Assembly (NCBI GenBank): GCA_040264895.1
Contig: JBDQHL010000001.1
Span: 100,060 to 164,059 of the forward strand
Direction of reading: 5' to 3'
DNA length: 64,000 bases
DNA from: PGYR01 sp040264895
Lineage (GTDB): Bacteria > Bacteroidota > Ignavibacteria > Kapaibacteriales > UBA2268
The translations under genes were made by a program, and so were the position numbers. Below are positions 55,027-63,684 of this stretch, one piece after another. The stretch's first letter is position 1. Each line of letters begins with the position of its first letter. Below the pieces are notes generated by a model, which did not search any database, was not told the DNA's origin, and saw only the letters and a program-made list of their open reading frames with translations.

Positions 55027-55937
55027 TTTTTGTCCTTGTTTAACTGATGTTTCAGGTTAATTAGTCCTGTCTCTAAATCTGAAAATGTCATATTCAAACT
55101 TGTTTCTGCTTTCAAATTAGTTAGTCCTCCCTTTTCTGGTCTGACAGCTTTCTGTTTTAATTTAGCAGATGGGATTTTATTAATCAAATCGCTATCAAAA
55201 TTGAATATTTCAACAATTTTCATCGCAATATCATATCTATTATAGTATCCTCTACCTGCAAAATTAATCAATCCTCGTTGTTGTTTTTCAATTATTCTAT
55301 GAATACCTTTAGCAATATCATCTGTAAGAGTCGGATTGCACCACTGCCCATCTATTATATTTAGCTTTTTCCCACCTTCAAGTGAATTAACCACCCAGCG
55401 AATGAAATCAATTTTATTATAAGAACTGTTACCATAAACTACATTAGTTCTAACTATAGAGTAATTATTACCACCTTCTATTCTCACAGCATTTTCTCCA
55501 GCTAATTTAGATTTACCATAATAGCTCAATGGATCTGGTAGAGCATCTTCGGTGTATGGGCCCTCTTTCCCATTGAATATGTAGTCCGTTGAGAATGTAA
55601 TCAGGTGAAAGTCATACTTATTAGCAAAAATGGCTAATGATTCGGGCAGAATTGCATTCATCTCCATTGCTAATTTTTTATTGTCTTCACAACCGTCTAC
55701 ATCTGTCATGGCCGCAGTATTTATTACTACATCAGGGTTTTCATCTTCTAATATAAAATTTAAAGTCTTTTTGTGTCTGATATCAAAAGTATAGACGGCA
55801 TCTTGCTTCCTTTTGTTCAAATATTCTGAACCAGACGAAAAAAGAACTATGTCGTAATCAGTTTCACGGCATAGGTATTTATATGTAGCTTCTGCTACCT
55901 TTCCTGATGTTCCCGTTATTACTACCTTTTTACTGAT
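55023..55937 (-). CDS. rfbD: dTDP-4-dehydrorhamnose reductase (start apparently ATC)
   Basis: The conserved protein is 304 residues long when read from an ATC codon at 55937, which lies six bases after GAGG. The N-terminus then reads ISKKVVITGTSGKVAEATYK, giving the NAD(P)-binding TGxxGxxG motif. No ATG, GTG or TTG is in frame before a TTG at 55820, which would delete that motif. Later motifs are intact: STDYIFNGKEGPY, the catalytic YYGKSKLAGE and WCNPTLTDDIA. It reduces dTDP-4-keto-rhamnose; the family is also called RmlD. A parS site sits just upstream. Confidence 0.8.
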   Translation of the reverse strand: MSKKVVITGTSGKVAEATYKYLCRETDYDIVLFSSGSEYLNKRKQDAVYTFDIRHKKTLNFILEDENPDVVINTAAMTDVDGCEDNKKLAMEMNAILPESLAIFANKYDFHLITFSTDYIFNGKEGPYTEDALPDPLSYYGKSKLAGENAVRIEGGNNYSIVRTNVVYGNSSYNKIDFIRWVVNSLEGGKKLNIIDGQWCNPTLTDDIAKGIHRIIEKQQRGLINFAGRGYYNRYDIAMKIVEIFNFDSDLINKIPSAKLKQKAVRPEKGGLTNLKAETSLNMTFSDLETGLINLKHQLNKDKK

Positions 55938-55950
55938 TTGTGACCTCTAA

Positions 55951-55966
55951 TGTTTCACGTGAAACA
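55951..55966. other. parS centromere site
   Basis: TGTTTCACGTGAAACA, an exact match to the ParB-binding consensus and a perfect palindrome, in the gap between mnmG and rfbD. Confidence 0.93.
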
Positions 55967-55971
55967 TTTTA

Positions 55972-57834
55972 CTATTTTAAATAGACTGTTAGAATAGAAA
56001 TATCTGTAGCAGATATACCAGAAATACGGGACGCTTGGCCCAAAGAACCAGGCTTTATCTTGCTTAACTTCTCTACGGCTTCTGTAGATAATGAATTAAT
56101 CTTACTATAATCAGTACTTTCTGGTATCATCTTGTTTTCATTTTTTAAGAAGTGCTCAATCTCTTTCATCTGTCTTTTGATGTAACCCTCGTACTTTATC
56201 TCTGTTTCAAGCTGATGTGCAAGCTTTTCATCTTTCCTCACTCTTTCTAATATCTTGCTCTTACTTTCCATACTGTCTAATAAAGGTCTTAATTTTGTAC
56301 GAGAACGCTTAGTAAGTTGGTATATATCTGTGGAATAGGATATCTCGCTCTCGTTAGCACTGTTAAGGTATTCGTTTACTTCAGCTGGTGTAACTTTGTT
56401 CTTTGTTGTTGCCTTGTAGGCATCATTCAAAGTCTTTTCTGTTTCCTCTACCTTTCTTAGCCTCTCATCTGAAACAAGTCCTACTCTGTGTCCATGTTTA
56501 ACTAGTCTACGTTCGGCATTGTCTTGTCTTAGTAAAAGACGATATTCTGCTAAGGAAGTGAATATTCTGTAGGGTTCATTGGTACTCTTGTTTACCAAAT
56601 CATCAATCAATACACCAATATATGCTTCGGAACGCTTTAATACTAAGGGCTCTTCACCTTTAATCTTTAGACCTGCGTTAACACCCGCCATAAACCCTTG
56701 CACTGCTGCCTCCTCATACCCGCTTGTACCATTTATTTGCCCAGCAAAATAAAGTCCATTTACAGCTTTAGTCTCCAGAGTGAAGCGTAGCTGGTAAGGG
56801 TAGAAAAAATCGTACTCAACTGCATAACCAGGAACTGTTATCTCTGCCTTCTCAAGGCCTGGTATTGTGACTATAGCGCGTTTTTGTATGTCTAGAGGAA
56901 GGCTTGTTGAATAGCCATTAACATAAATTGAATCCGTATTCAATCCCTCTGGTTCTAATAATATTTTATGACTTTTTCTTTCTGAAAAACGGAATATCTT
57001 ATCCTCTATAGATGGGCAATACCTTGGGCCAGCACCTGTTAGGCGGCCAGAGAACATAGGCGACTCATCAAAACCCTCTTTCAATATACTATGAGTAGTT
57101 TCATTTGTTTCAGATTGGTAGCACACCATTACATTTCTAACTTTATCTGTCCTGTAAGAGAATGGTCGAGGTATCATATCTATGTCTGCTACCCTCGTTT
57201 TAGAATAATCTATGCTACTTTCAGCTATTCTAGGAGGTGTTCCTGTTTTGAGTCTTCCTCGTTGAAAACCATAGTGATTAAGCATATCAGAGATTTTATC
57301 TGCAGTGTCTTCACCAATCCTTCCCCCTTTAGTCTGCTCCAAACCAGTATGCATAACTGCTTTTAGGAATGTCCCTGCGCATAATACCACTGCTTTGGTA
57401 TTTAGGGTATCGCCATTAGATGTCTTTAACCCAACTACTGTATCGTTTTCTATCAATATCTCCGTTGCCTTTGCCTTAATCATAGTAAGATTAGGGGTAT
57501 TGAAGAGTGTCTCCTTGGCGTAAAGTGGGTAAAGGTCTTTATCAATCTGGCATCGTGGTGACCACACCGCTGGTCCTTTAGAGGTATTAAGCATTTTAAA
57601 CGAAATACCTGCTTTGTCTGCTAAATAAGGCATTTCGCCACCTAAAGCATCAAGCTCTTTAACTAAATGCCCTTTTGCAGAGCCACCAATTGAAGGGTTA
57701 CAAGAAGGTTTACCCATATTATGGAAGCTCATAGTTAGCAACCCTACTTTTAGTCCCATCTTCGCTGGTGCAATAGCTGCTTCTATTCCTGCGTGTCCCG
57801 CACCAATCACTAATATGTTAAAATTATTGTCCAT
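55972..57834 (-). CDS. mnmG: tRNA uridine-5-carboxymethylaminomethyl modification enzyme
   Basis: A 620-residue FAD enzyme (GidA). It has ILVIGAGHAGIEAAIAPAKMG, GKPSCNPSIGGSAKGHLVKE, CAGTFLKAVMHTG and GTSGYEEAAVQGFMAGVNAG, plus the helical C-terminal tRNA/MnmE-binding domain. With MnmE it modifies the wobble uridine of several tRNAs. In many bacteria it lies by the replication origin with parA, parB and rsmG; here those genes are absent but parS sites stand on both sides. Confidence 0.97.
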   Translation of the reverse strand: MDNNFNILVIGAGHAGIEAAIAPAKMGLKVGLLTMSFHNMGKPSCNPSIGGSAKGHLVKELDALGGEMPYLADKAGISFKMLNTSKGPAVWSPRCQIDKDLYPLYAKETLFNTPNLTMIKAKATEILIENDTVVGLKTSNGDTLNTKAVVLCAGTFLKAVMHTGLEQTKGGRIGEDTADKISDMLNHYGFQRGRLKTGTPPRIAESSIDYSKTRVADIDMIPRPFSYRTDKVRNVMVCYQSETNETTHSILKEGFDESPMFSGRLTGAGPRYCPSIEDKIFRFSERKSHKILLEPEGLNTDSIYVNGYSTSLPLDIQKRAIVTIPGLEKAEITVPGYAVEYDFFYPYQLRFTLETKAVNGLYFAGQINGTSGYEEAAVQGFMAGVNAGLKIKGEEPLVLKRSEAYIGVLIDDLVNKSTNEPYRIFTSLAEYRLLLRQDNAERRLVKHGHRVGLVSDERLRKVEETEKTLNDAYKATTKNKVTPAEVNEYLNSANESEISYSTDIYQLTKRSRTKLRPLLDSMESKSKILERVRKDEKLAHQLETEIKYEGYIKRQMKEIEHFLKNENKMIPESTDYSKINSLSTEAVEKLSKIKPGSLGQASRISGISATDISILTVYLK

Positions 57835-57847
57835 TTACATTCTAATA

Positions 57848-57863
57848 TGTTTCACGTGAAACA
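57848..57863. other. parS centromere site
   Basis: Second exact copy of TGTTTCACGTGAAACA, 14 bases upstream of the mnmG start. ParB bound here could also affect mnmG transcription. Confidence 0.93.
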
Positions 57864-57876
57864 TTTTTTACTCTTT

Positions 57877-59499
57877 TTATTGCGTGTCAAAATCAATACC
57901 AAACAATTGTGGCAATTTGTAAATATGATCACGTATGGGTGAAAACAATTGATTAGTTGTGAAAACAACTCCACCAAAATTACCATCGTATAAATTGTAA
58001 GCTAAGTCAACTCTAAATATACTATTCTCCCCTGTAGTTTTTCGACTATGAAATCTAAATCCCAAACCAACAGAATTGTAGAATTGGGCTTCTACTATAG
58101 GCACAGATTGATTCCAAGTAGAGCCTATATCATAAAAGCCTGCAAGCTCGAAATCAAAAAGCCAAAGATCAAGCCCAGTAAAATATCTTAATTCCAAATT
58201 ACCAAGTAATCTGTTGTCTCCTGCAAACCTGTTTGCATCATAACCACGGAGACCAAAATCATTGTCTAGTATAAGCTGTCTAATAGGTTGCCATCGCCAT
58301 GCTGTTTGTTGCCTTATCGAAGCGGCTAATGTCAACCTATTAGACAGCTTTTGAAAACCAAGACCTAGAAACTCTTGATATGTATAAAATGCCGTAGCAC
58401 CTTGAAATCCTGTTCCAGCAGTCAGCTGACCAAAAAGATAGGTGTCACCGTCGTAATAGCTTTCCTCGCCTTGCCCCCCAAGATAAAGAAGATTATCCCC
58501 TTTGCCTTCTAAAGGAAACACTTTGCCCAATATTACTCTACCGTATCCACCGATAACAAGGTCTTCCATTCTAAATTGGTTAACCTTATCAACTGGTATA
58601 AACTCTTGACTGAGTGAACTAAACTGAATTAATATCTTACCACTATTATCAAAAGCACGCCTAAACTCTGGTAAACCTCTGTTTGTACTATTATATTCTA
58701 CCAAACCAGTAAAAAATAAACGTGTTTCACTATTAATAGCTTGAGAATAGAATACCTGTCCTACCCTTTCGTGAAATGGCATGAGCAAGAAGGAATCTTG
58801 AGCATTGAAATACAAAAAATCCTTCCCATATGAGTTATTAAGCTTAACACCATATAGTAGTTTATCTCTTGAGTTACGATATGGATTTACTATATCTAAG
58901 TTTTGATCTGTTCTAAATCTGTTGGCTTTTAGATATGTAAGTAAGCTCAGTTCTGAACGAAATATTCTGGGCATTTCTATTTGAGCCAGACCTTGCCAAC
59001 CAATATCATTCTCATTCCTGTACAGACCTTCTAATATTACCTTATTACCCGTTCCGAGTAAATTCTTTTCTGATAGGCGTCCACCATACTCTGATATACC
59101 CCCACCCGTTCCATATAGTATAGATGGTGTCAGTGACCATCGGTCTTTGGTAACAACGTAAAGGTCATAAAAATCAAAACCAACAGAATCGAGTTCAATT
59201 CTTACATCAGTAAAAAGACCAGTCATTCTTAGGTTGCGTTCCGTTTCAGAAAGAATTTGTTCAGTTAACTCATCTTCTGGTTTAAATAATAATTCATCCT
59301 CTATTACATACGGCTTAGTAACTATATGCAGCGAATTCATTATGTCTTTTAAATAAAGAGTATTAGACTCTGTTGAGTCAAATACGTTGCCATTTTCTAT
59401 ATATATATCACCAATTCTAGGTTGTGCAATAATACTGTATGTGGTTGCTGTACATATAGTTACAATCGTAAGAACAATATTTAATACCTTTTTTACCAC
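57877..59499 (-). CDS. BamA/TamA-type outer-membrane protein
   Basis: A 540-residue protein with a signal peptide. One POTRA-like domain (residues ~65-120: TKPYVIEDELLFKPEDEL, LRMTGLFTDVRIELDSV) precedes an Omp85-type barrel (LSEKNLLGTGNKVILEG, NDFGLRGYDANRF, the latter like the lid-lock GLRGY motif). The short POTRA part argues against the main BamA; it may be an accessory Omp85 or a lipid-handling homologue. It overlaps purK by seven bases. Confidence 0.82.
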   Translation of the reverse strand: MVKKVLNIVLTIVTICTATTYSIIAQPRIGDIYIENGNVFDSTESNTLYLKDIMNSLHIVTKPYVIEDELLFKPEDELTEQILSETERNLRMTGLFTDVRIELDSVGFDFYDLYVVTKDRWSLTPSILYGTGGGISEYGGRLSEKNLLGTGNKVILEGLYRNENDIGWQGLAQIEMPRIFRSELSLLTYLKANRFRTDQNLDIVNPYRNSRDKLLYGVKLNNSYGKDFLYFNAQDSFLLMPFHERVGQVFYSQAINSETRLFFTGLVEYNSTNRGLPEFRRAFDNSGKILIQFSSLSQEFIPVDKVNQFRMEDLVIGGYGRVILGKVFPLEGKGDNLLYLGGQGEESYYDGDTYLFGQLTAGTGFQGATAFYTYQEFLGLGFQKLSNRLTLAASIRQQTAWRWQPIRQLILDNDFGLRGYDANRFAGDNRLLGNLELRYFTGLDLWLFDFELAGFYDIGSTWNQSVPIVEAQFYNSVGLGFRFHSRKTTGENSIFRVDLAYNLYDGNFGGVVFTTNQLFSPIRDHIYKLPQLFGIDFDTQ

Positions 59500-60647
59500 T
59501 TAAAGTCAGCAGCTGCTTTTTTGGCAATTTTTACTGCTTCATCTGTATTATCAGCTACTGCTGTTATATGTCCCATTTTTCTTCCTACTCTGGAGTCAGC
59601 CTTATCATAAAGGTGAAGCTTTGCTTTTGACTGCAACATCTTATCTGGTGAAGAAGGAACTCCACTACCATCGCGTTCGCCCAATAAGTTAATCATACAA
59701 GCTGCACCAGTGATCAACTCTGTGTTACCAAGTGGTAATCCGTTGATTGCTCTTATTGCATTTTCGTATTGCGATGTATAGCATCCTTCTATAGTGTAGT
59801 GTCCAGAGTTGTGCGGACGAGGAGCTATCTCATTGACTAACACTTCCCCATCTTCAGTAAGGAATAGCTCGATGCCGAATACACCAATTCCGTCTATTGC
59901 TTTTACGCAAGCTAGTGCTGCTTGTTGTGCAATGTCAGCAACAGAGTTATCTACTTCTGCAGGTGCAATAATCTGGTGACAGATATGGTCACGCTGAATA
60001 GTTTCCACACATGGGTAGATAGCTGTTTCACCATTTTTACTACGTGCTACCATAACTGCTAACTCTTTTGTGAAGTTAACGAAAGATTCAGCCAGAAGGC
60101 CCGATTTGTTATTTTTAGTCAGGTTGTTGTATGCCTTCTCTATCTCTCCCTCACTTCTAACTGTTTCATTGCCATAGCCATCATATCCATACTTTCTTGC
60201 TTTTAGTACGAAAGGATATCCGAACTGCTCCCCGAACTTTTTGCAATCTTCTATATTATCCATTTTATTGTAGTTTGGTAGCTTTAGTCCAGCATCTGCA
60301 AAAGTGTTTTTCTGGATGAACTTGTCTTGAATTAACTTCAGTGTCTTAGAAAAAGGGTAAACTGGCTTGCTTTCCTCTATGTATTCTAATATCTCTGGGT
60401 CGATAAATTCATTTTCCAGAGTGATGACATCGCAAGAAGCGACGAATTTGTCTAATCTTTCGCGGTTGTTGCCAGAGCCAGAAAAGTCAAACTTTGTCAT
60501 AAAAGTAGCAGGGCTACCAGGCTTGTCCTCGATAGTAGCAAATCGAAGACCTAAGCGATAAGCGTCGTTAGCTAACATTTTTGCAAGTTGACCTGCACCC
60601 AAAACACCAATTATAAGCGAACCATTATCAATTTTTGATGGTAACAT
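59493..60647 (-). CDS. purK: 5-(carboxyamino)imidazole ribonucleotide synthase
   Basis: A 384-residue ATP-grasp enzyme of purine synthesis. IGVLGAGQLAKMLANDAYRL opens the protein, followed by VLKARKYGYDGYGN, AELAVMVAR-like KELAVMVARS and NEIAPRPHNSGHYTIEGC. It converts AIR, bicarbonate and ATP to N5-CAIR; its partner purE is not in the window. It is the first gene of a leftward group. Confidence 0.96.
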   Translation of the reverse strand: MLPSKIDNGSLIIGVLGAGQLAKMLANDAYRLGLRFATIEDKPGSPATFMTKFDFSGSGNNRERLDKFVASCDVITLENEFIDPEILEYIEESKPVYPFSKTLKLIQDKFIQKNTFADAGLKLPNYNKMDNIEDCKKFGEQFGYPFVLKARKYGYDGYGNETVRSEGEIEKAYNNLTKNNKSGLLAESFVNFTKELAVMVARSKNGETAIYPCVETIQRDHICHQIIAPAEVDNSVADIAQQAALACVKAIDGIGVFGIELFLTEDGEVLVNEIAPRPHNSGHYTIEGCYTSQYENAIRAINGLPLGNTELITGAACMINLLGERDGSGVPSSPDKMLQSKAKLHLYDKADSRVGRKMGHITAVADNTDEAVKIAKKAAADFKW

Positions 60648-60789
60648 ATGAAAACTTTATTTGTTTCTTAACTAAATATTTGTAGCAAATTTAAGATAAT
60701 TTACTAACTTAGATAAATTTTTAACAGGATAAATACATTCATTAACTAATAACAAATGGTGATTTGCCTTCAGTATCTATCGAAATACC

Positions 60790-61302
60790 GTAGATGACGT
60801 ACTAAGCGGCCGAGTATTAGTACTAAATCAAAGTTATGAGCCGCTAACTATATGCACTCCCAAGCGTGCTATGTTGCTCTTGTTCACGAGCAAAGCAGAG
60901 CTAATAGAAAAAGAGAGTGGGAAGTACATACGCTCGGTGAGCCAATCCTTCGACTTTCCAAGCGTAATCCGCCTACTCGAATACCACAGAATAAGCTACA
61001 AGCAAGTGGAGCTAAGCAGAAAGAATATATTCCGTAGGGACGGTAGGCGCTGCCAGTATTGTGGTACGACCAATGGGAAGATAACAATAGACCACATAAT
61101 ACCAAAATCACGTGGTGGTAAGGAGAGCTGGGAAAACCTAACAACGGCGTGCTTCAGCTGCAATAATGTAAAGGGCAACCGCACACCAAGCGAAGCAAAG
61201 ATGCCCTTGCTATCAAGGCCACAAGAACCAAATTACGTTATATATCTAAACCAAAAGATAGGTAACCCAAAAGTAGAGTGGAAGCAGTTTTTGTATTGCT
61301 GA
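60790..61302 (+). CDS. HNH endonuclease family protein (start codon unclear)
   Basis: A conserved frame encodes VLVLNQSYEPLTICTPKRAM, then an HNH domain with two CxxC pairs (CQYCG and CFSCN) around ITIDHIIPKSRGG. This small family is widespread; a role in DNA processing is presumed. The first ATG at 60871 lies after the conserved N-terminus. The frame stays open to 60763 without ATG, GTG or TTG. An ATG at 60756 in another frame ends at TGA (60795), where a +1 shift would fuse it to this protein. The start shown, a GTA, marks only where conservation seems to begin. Confidence 0.75.
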   Translation, partial: VDDVLSGRVLVLNQSYEPLTICTPKRAMLLLFTSKAELIEKESGKYIRSVSQSFDFPSVIRLLEYHRISYKQVELSRKNIFRRDGRRCQYCGTTNGKITIDHIIPKSRGGKESWENLTTACFSCNNVKGNRTPSEAKMPLLSRPQEPNYVIYLNQKIGNPKVEWKQFLYC

Positions 61303-61364
61303 GGGGTGAAATAGTACGCAAAATAAAATATCCACATAACAATTTAGATATAGGAAGTTTAATA

Positions 61365-62435
61365 ATGAATAGCAATGACGAAAGCTTTCTTGGTATTTAT
61401 CATGAATACGAACAATCACTTACAGATACTTATTACCACGACATAGTTTATAAGACAGACTATGGAGAAACATAGAATCAAATCAATCCAGAACAATTCG
61501 TTTATGAACAAACTGGAACACTTTATAATACCCATAGAGCCGTAGATGCATTTTTCAGTAGCAAGAATAATGGGAAAATGATTATTAGATTTTATTGGTC
61601 ATCAAAATTCGAGGATTACTTTGAATACACATATTATGATTATTATACAAAGGAATATAAGATGTATGATAATTCATTTAAACTTGAGGAAATGCTTTGC
61701 TTTGAATGCCATTTAGATGAATATGTAACATTGAATAAGAATTTATTTCCAGATTTAACATTGAGAAATAGCAATAATAATTTAGATTTAATGAATTATT
61801 ATGACATAGCTAAATTGAATAAAGATTCACTTATTTCTACTGATGAATATTTACACTTATCAAATTCAACCGAAATAAATAAAAGAAACTATCTAATAAA
61901 TAGAAGTAGCTATAATCATCACTTAATAATGATTAATCTTTATTACAAAGATAGTAATTCTGAAAATGAAAGATCAATTCAAAATTTTTACTTTCAGAGC
62001 TTTGACTCAGGGAAAACTTGGGAATATCTTTTTAATGATACTAACACTTATTTTAAAGGATTGAATCAAATAGACCACTTTGATAATAACTTATGGGTTT
62101 CTAGAAGGATTGTTGATGACGAAAAGTATGGTTTTGGCTACTCGAAAATATATCGATCTACATCTCCTTTAACCAACATAGAAAGACAAAATAGAGAATT
62201 GGGGTTAAGACTGCTAAATGACCAGAATAGTTTAAATATAAAATCTGAAAATCAATACATTAACACCCAAATTAGTTTATATGATCTTGAAGAGAAAATA
62301 CTGTTTAATAAAGAACTGTCTATCAATAAAGGTAACAACTATATAGAAATACCACAGCTACAGCATAAATTGATACTTGTAACAATCAAAACAAAAAATG
62401 GCGATCAGGTATTCAAGCTATTAAACACTAATTAA
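61365..62435 (+). pseudogene. BNR-type secreted protein broken by an amber codon
   Basis: One frame runs through 62435 except for TAG at 61473-61475. The surrounding residues read KTDYGET*NQI and match the BNR repeat pattern DxGxTW, so the stop replaces the expected Trp codon TGG. A second BNR-like repeat (SFDSGKTWEYL) and a C-terminal T9SS-like tail (ELSINKGNNYIEI, IKTKNGDQVFKLLN) follow. No signal peptide precedes it and the frame upstream runs into the HNH gene, so the front appears lost as well. Confidence 0.7.
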
Positions 62436-62482
62436 TTCTCCTTTCTGTATAAGATGACCACACATGCCTTTAGCTTGGAACG

Positions 62483-62524
62483 CCATAGAGTGGGCAAGCT
62501 CCTCCAGCGGAGGGGAATCCTAGA
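62483..62524. repeat. REP-like element with GGGGAATCC end
   Basis: ACGCCATAGAGTGGGC...AGCGGAGGGGAATCC between the BNR pseudogene and the VWA pseudogene. Related to the elements near 47328 and 47445. Confidence 0.4.
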
Positions 62525-62581
62525 GGAAAAAAAGGCCCAGCCGAATGACTGAGCTTAAGTTATTGATTTATTGCTTTTTAC

Positions 62582-63194
62582 TTATACTTCTTCAGTGTAG
62601 AGCATTTCGTCAGTGAACTTCACTATCGACACCATATCAGAAGCTTTCAAATATTGTATTAGCTCAATAACACCCGACTGAAGTTTGTTTACTTTTGTCT
62701 CACCCATTGAACCAGAATGATCCAACACAAAAGCAATAGCATATTTTGGGCTGTTGTCTGCTTGTACCTCCTTTATTTTAAGGTTGTTTATACCGCTCGA
62801 GGAATTACATACATCTGTTAGTTTATTCCATATTTCAAGGTAGTCTTCTTTTTTAAAAGGTGGTGCGAGATTTTTTAAGGTAGATTCCGTTTGAGTCTGC
62901 AATAACCAAATCGATTGATATCTCATTTGGGAATCTGGAGGAGTTTACGCTTATTACGTTCACATCAAAATTTATATCTGATTCTATTTTTGTAGGTTCT
63001 AGTCTGTTGTTTCTGTTAGCTGCAACATAATCTTCGTACGATACAGACTTACTCAGATAATTTGGCTTGTGGCTATTTTCTAGGCTATCAATTTGGGCCT
63101 CTTGTTTCTCCAGATTACTAACAATCATAGTAGGACAAGCTTGAACAATAAAAGAAAGCAATATGATAAGAAGTATATTGAAACGATTTTTCAT
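62582..63194 (-). pseudogene. VWA-domain lipoprotein, frameshifted and truncated
   Basis: The front frame has a lipoprotein signal (LLIILLSFIVQAC) and runs to SNGIYLKK. The continuation LAPPFKKEDYLEIW lies in another frame. The join is a run of six A (62873-62878 region); five would restore the frame. The rest holds the start of a VWA domain (FVLDHSGSMGETKV) that stops after ~60 residues (EMLYTEEV), where ~180 are normal. Both changes make a functional product unlikely. Confidence 0.7.
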
Positions 63195-63243
63195 AAAACT
63201 ATCTTTGTATTTTTGATCAACCTATAAAAAAATTGATATTTAA

Positions 63244-63684
63244 TTAACACCCAGTAGTGCTGTGTATCTTATCCACTCGGCGTTGGTGGCGGCCACCTTC
63301 GAACTCTGTAGTTATGAATGTCTTTACCATTTCTTTCGATTGGTCTTCCGTTAGGAAGCGAGCACCAAGGCAGATGATATTGGCATTGTTATGTTGGCGA
63401 GCAAGAGCTGCCATCTCGTTGTTGAAGCAATTGGCAGCACGAACGGACTTCACCTTATTAGCTGTTATACTAACACCTACTCCCGAACCACAGATAATTA
63501 CTCCCAAATCATTGGTACCATCGCCAATAGTTTTGGCTGCTGCGTAGGCATAATCTGGGTAGTCAATTGATTCGGTGCTGTCGGTGCCGTAATCAGTTAC
63601 TTCGTGGCCCATTTCTTCTATGTACTTAACTAATATTTTCTTTAGTTCAAAGCCAGCGTGGTCTGCAGATATTGCTATTTTCAT
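63244..63684 (-). CDS. rpiB: Ribose-5-phosphate isomerase B
   Basis: A 146-residue RpiB. It opens ISADHAGFELK, with DYPDYAYAAA, the CGSGVGVSITANK active-site loop and the AANCFNNEMAALARQHNNAN / ICLGARF segments. It interconverts ribose-5-phosphate and ribulose-5-phosphate in the pentose phosphate pathway. It lies alone, next to the terminal intergenic region. Confidence 0.96.
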   Translation of the reverse strand: MKIAISADHAGFELKKILVKYIEEMGHEVTDYGTDSTESIDYPDYAYAAAKTIGDGTNDLGVIICGSGVGVSITANKVKSVRAANCFNNEMAALARQHNNANIICLGARFLTEDQSKEMVKTFITTEFEGGRHQRRVDKIHSTTGC

